Assembly: GCA_963642705.1 (NCBI GenBank)
Contig: CAVIHU010000050.1
Span: 1-12,346, forward strand
Reading direction: 5' to 3'
DNA length: 12,346 nt
DNA from: UBA11524 sp963642705
Lineage (GTDB): Bacteria > Bacillota > Clostridia > Christensenellales > Aristaeellaceae
The position numbers and the translations under genes are program-made. Shown piece after piece: positions 11,987 to 12,346 of this stretch. Under the pieces are notes generated by a model, which was not told the DNA's origin, ran no database searches, and saw only the letters and a program-made list of their open reading frames with translations. Every line of letters starts with the position of its first letter. Position 1 is the stretch's first letter.

Positions 11987-12030
11987 CGACCGCTGATCAG
12001 TGTGAGATACTCGGAAGGTATCTCACACTG
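11955..12030 (+). promoter_or_regulatory. Two strong inverted repeats upstream of parA
   Basis: The first dyad is TGACTAT-CGTGC (11955-11966) with GCACG-A-ATAGTCA (11969-11981), perfect except for one extra base. The second is exact: TCAGTGTGAGATAC (11997-12010) with GTATCTCACACTGA (12018-12031) around TCGGAAG. Neither has a T-run. They could be RNA regulatory stems, an operator, or DNA hairpins of a transfer or single-strand origin. Confidence 0.8.
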
Positions 12031-12064
12031 AATTTCAGGGAAAAAGATTCCGGCATTAGAAAGG

Positions 12065-12099
12065 GCCGTCACTTTATAATTTTGAAGTGGCGGCTTTTT
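12065..12099 (+). terminator. Terminator immediately upstream of parA
   Basis: GCCGTCACTT (12065-12074) pairs with AAGTGGCGGC (12085-12094), with one G-T pair, then TTTTT. It lies 45 bases before the parA frame, so transcripts from upstream must pass it. This placement suggests attenuation, or a promoter between 12095 and 12140 that I cannot see clearly. Confidence 0.8.
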
Positions 12100-12143
12100 C
12101 TATTTCCAGAAATAACAGCAACAATCAGAAATGAGGTGAAGTC

Positions 12144-12346
12144 ATAAACACACAGATCATCGCCATCGCCAACCAGAAAGGCGGCGTTGGCAAAACAACA
12201 ACCTGTGCGAACTTGGGAATAGGTCTGGCGCAGGCAGGAAAGAAAGTGCTTCTGATCGACGGGGACCCGCAAGGGAGTCTGACAATCAGCCTGGGAAATC
12301 CGCAACCGGACAAGCTGCCATTTACACTGTCGGATGCAATGGGCAA
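12144..12346 (+). CDS. ParA/Soj-type ATPase, N-terminal part, ATA in place of ATG
   Basis: The frame encodes NTQIIAIANQKGGVGKTT and then VLLIDGDPQGSLTISLG, the deviant Walker A (KGGVGKTT, residues 12-19) and DxDPQG motifs of ParA/Soj/MinD-like partition ATPases. These load DNA for segregation of plasmids and are also common in ICEs. A good GAGGTG lies five bases before ATA at 12144-12146, exactly where relatives carry ATG. No ATG, GTG or TTG is in frame between the upstream TGA and the conserved region. The protein runs off the window after about 67 codons. Either a rare ATA start or a start-codon mutation that nearly silences the gene is possible, as is a sequencing error. Confidence 0.85.
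   Translation, partial: MNTQIIAIANQKGGVGKTTTCANLGIGLAQAGKKVLLIDGDPQGSLTISLGNPQPDKLPFTLSDAMG

Larger units (their letters stand above)
11646..12346 (+). mobile_element. End of a probable ICE or plasmid-like element next to rpsI
   Basis: After the rpsI terminator the sequence becomes A/T-rich, with no gene for about 500 bases but dense repeats, hairpins and terminators, and then a ParA ATPase starts. Partition ATPases near an element end and a location behind rpsI both fit an integrative and conjugative element. No integrase, relaxase or second attachment site is in view, so the boundary within 11540-11660 and the element type are inferred. Confidence 0.5.

Overview
The window looks like chromosome of a Gram-positive Clostridia bacterium, probably of the Oscillospirales/Ruminococcaceae type. 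The grounds are AGGAGG-type ribosome binding sites, TTGACA/TATAAT promoters, a bifunctional AdhE, the rplM-rpsI pair, and small families (a P-loop protein, a phosphotransferase) that I know from that class. The genus cannot be fixed from this sequence. Two accessory zones flank a conserved core.

Left accessory zone (1-3855). It begins with the end of an IS5-like insertion sequence that has cut into an open frame built of 147-bp tandem repeats. An almost unbroken series of minus-strand genes follows: a 38-residue ORF, 131- and 75-residue small proteins, a frame-broken remnant of a phage minor head (MuF/SPP1 gp7) protein carrying an intact-looking C-terminal nuclease-like module, three more small proteins (65, 67 and 53 residues), and a 393-residue chimera whose middle resembles a piece of a very large DUF4011/DUF3320-type helicase. 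A 65-bp module (terminator arm, ribosome binding site and the codons for MAIETLADIR) is present twice, before two unrelated cargoes. I read the zone as a shuffled prophage or toxin-immunity-like cassette array. This is the best candidate for something new here.

Core (3856-11645). adhE has its own TTGACA-17-TACACT promoter with inverted repeats upstream and a long hairpin behind it. A phosphotransferase-family gene follows and ends at a bidirectional terminator. Facing it are an unrecognised 185-residue gene and thrC, read as a two-gene minus-strand unit. Upstream of thrC lie a small P-loop ATPase gene and then, divergently, the rplM-rpsI operon with a consensus promoter and a folded leader.

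Right accessory zone (11646-12346). After the rpsI terminator come paired 22-bp direct repeats, a chain of hairpins and terminators enclosing a tiny ORF, and the start of a ParA/Soj-type ATPase. This fits the end of an integrative element inserted behind rpsI, a site used by ICEs in other Firmicutes. The parA frame has no ATG, GTG or TTG: its normal first codon reads ATA.
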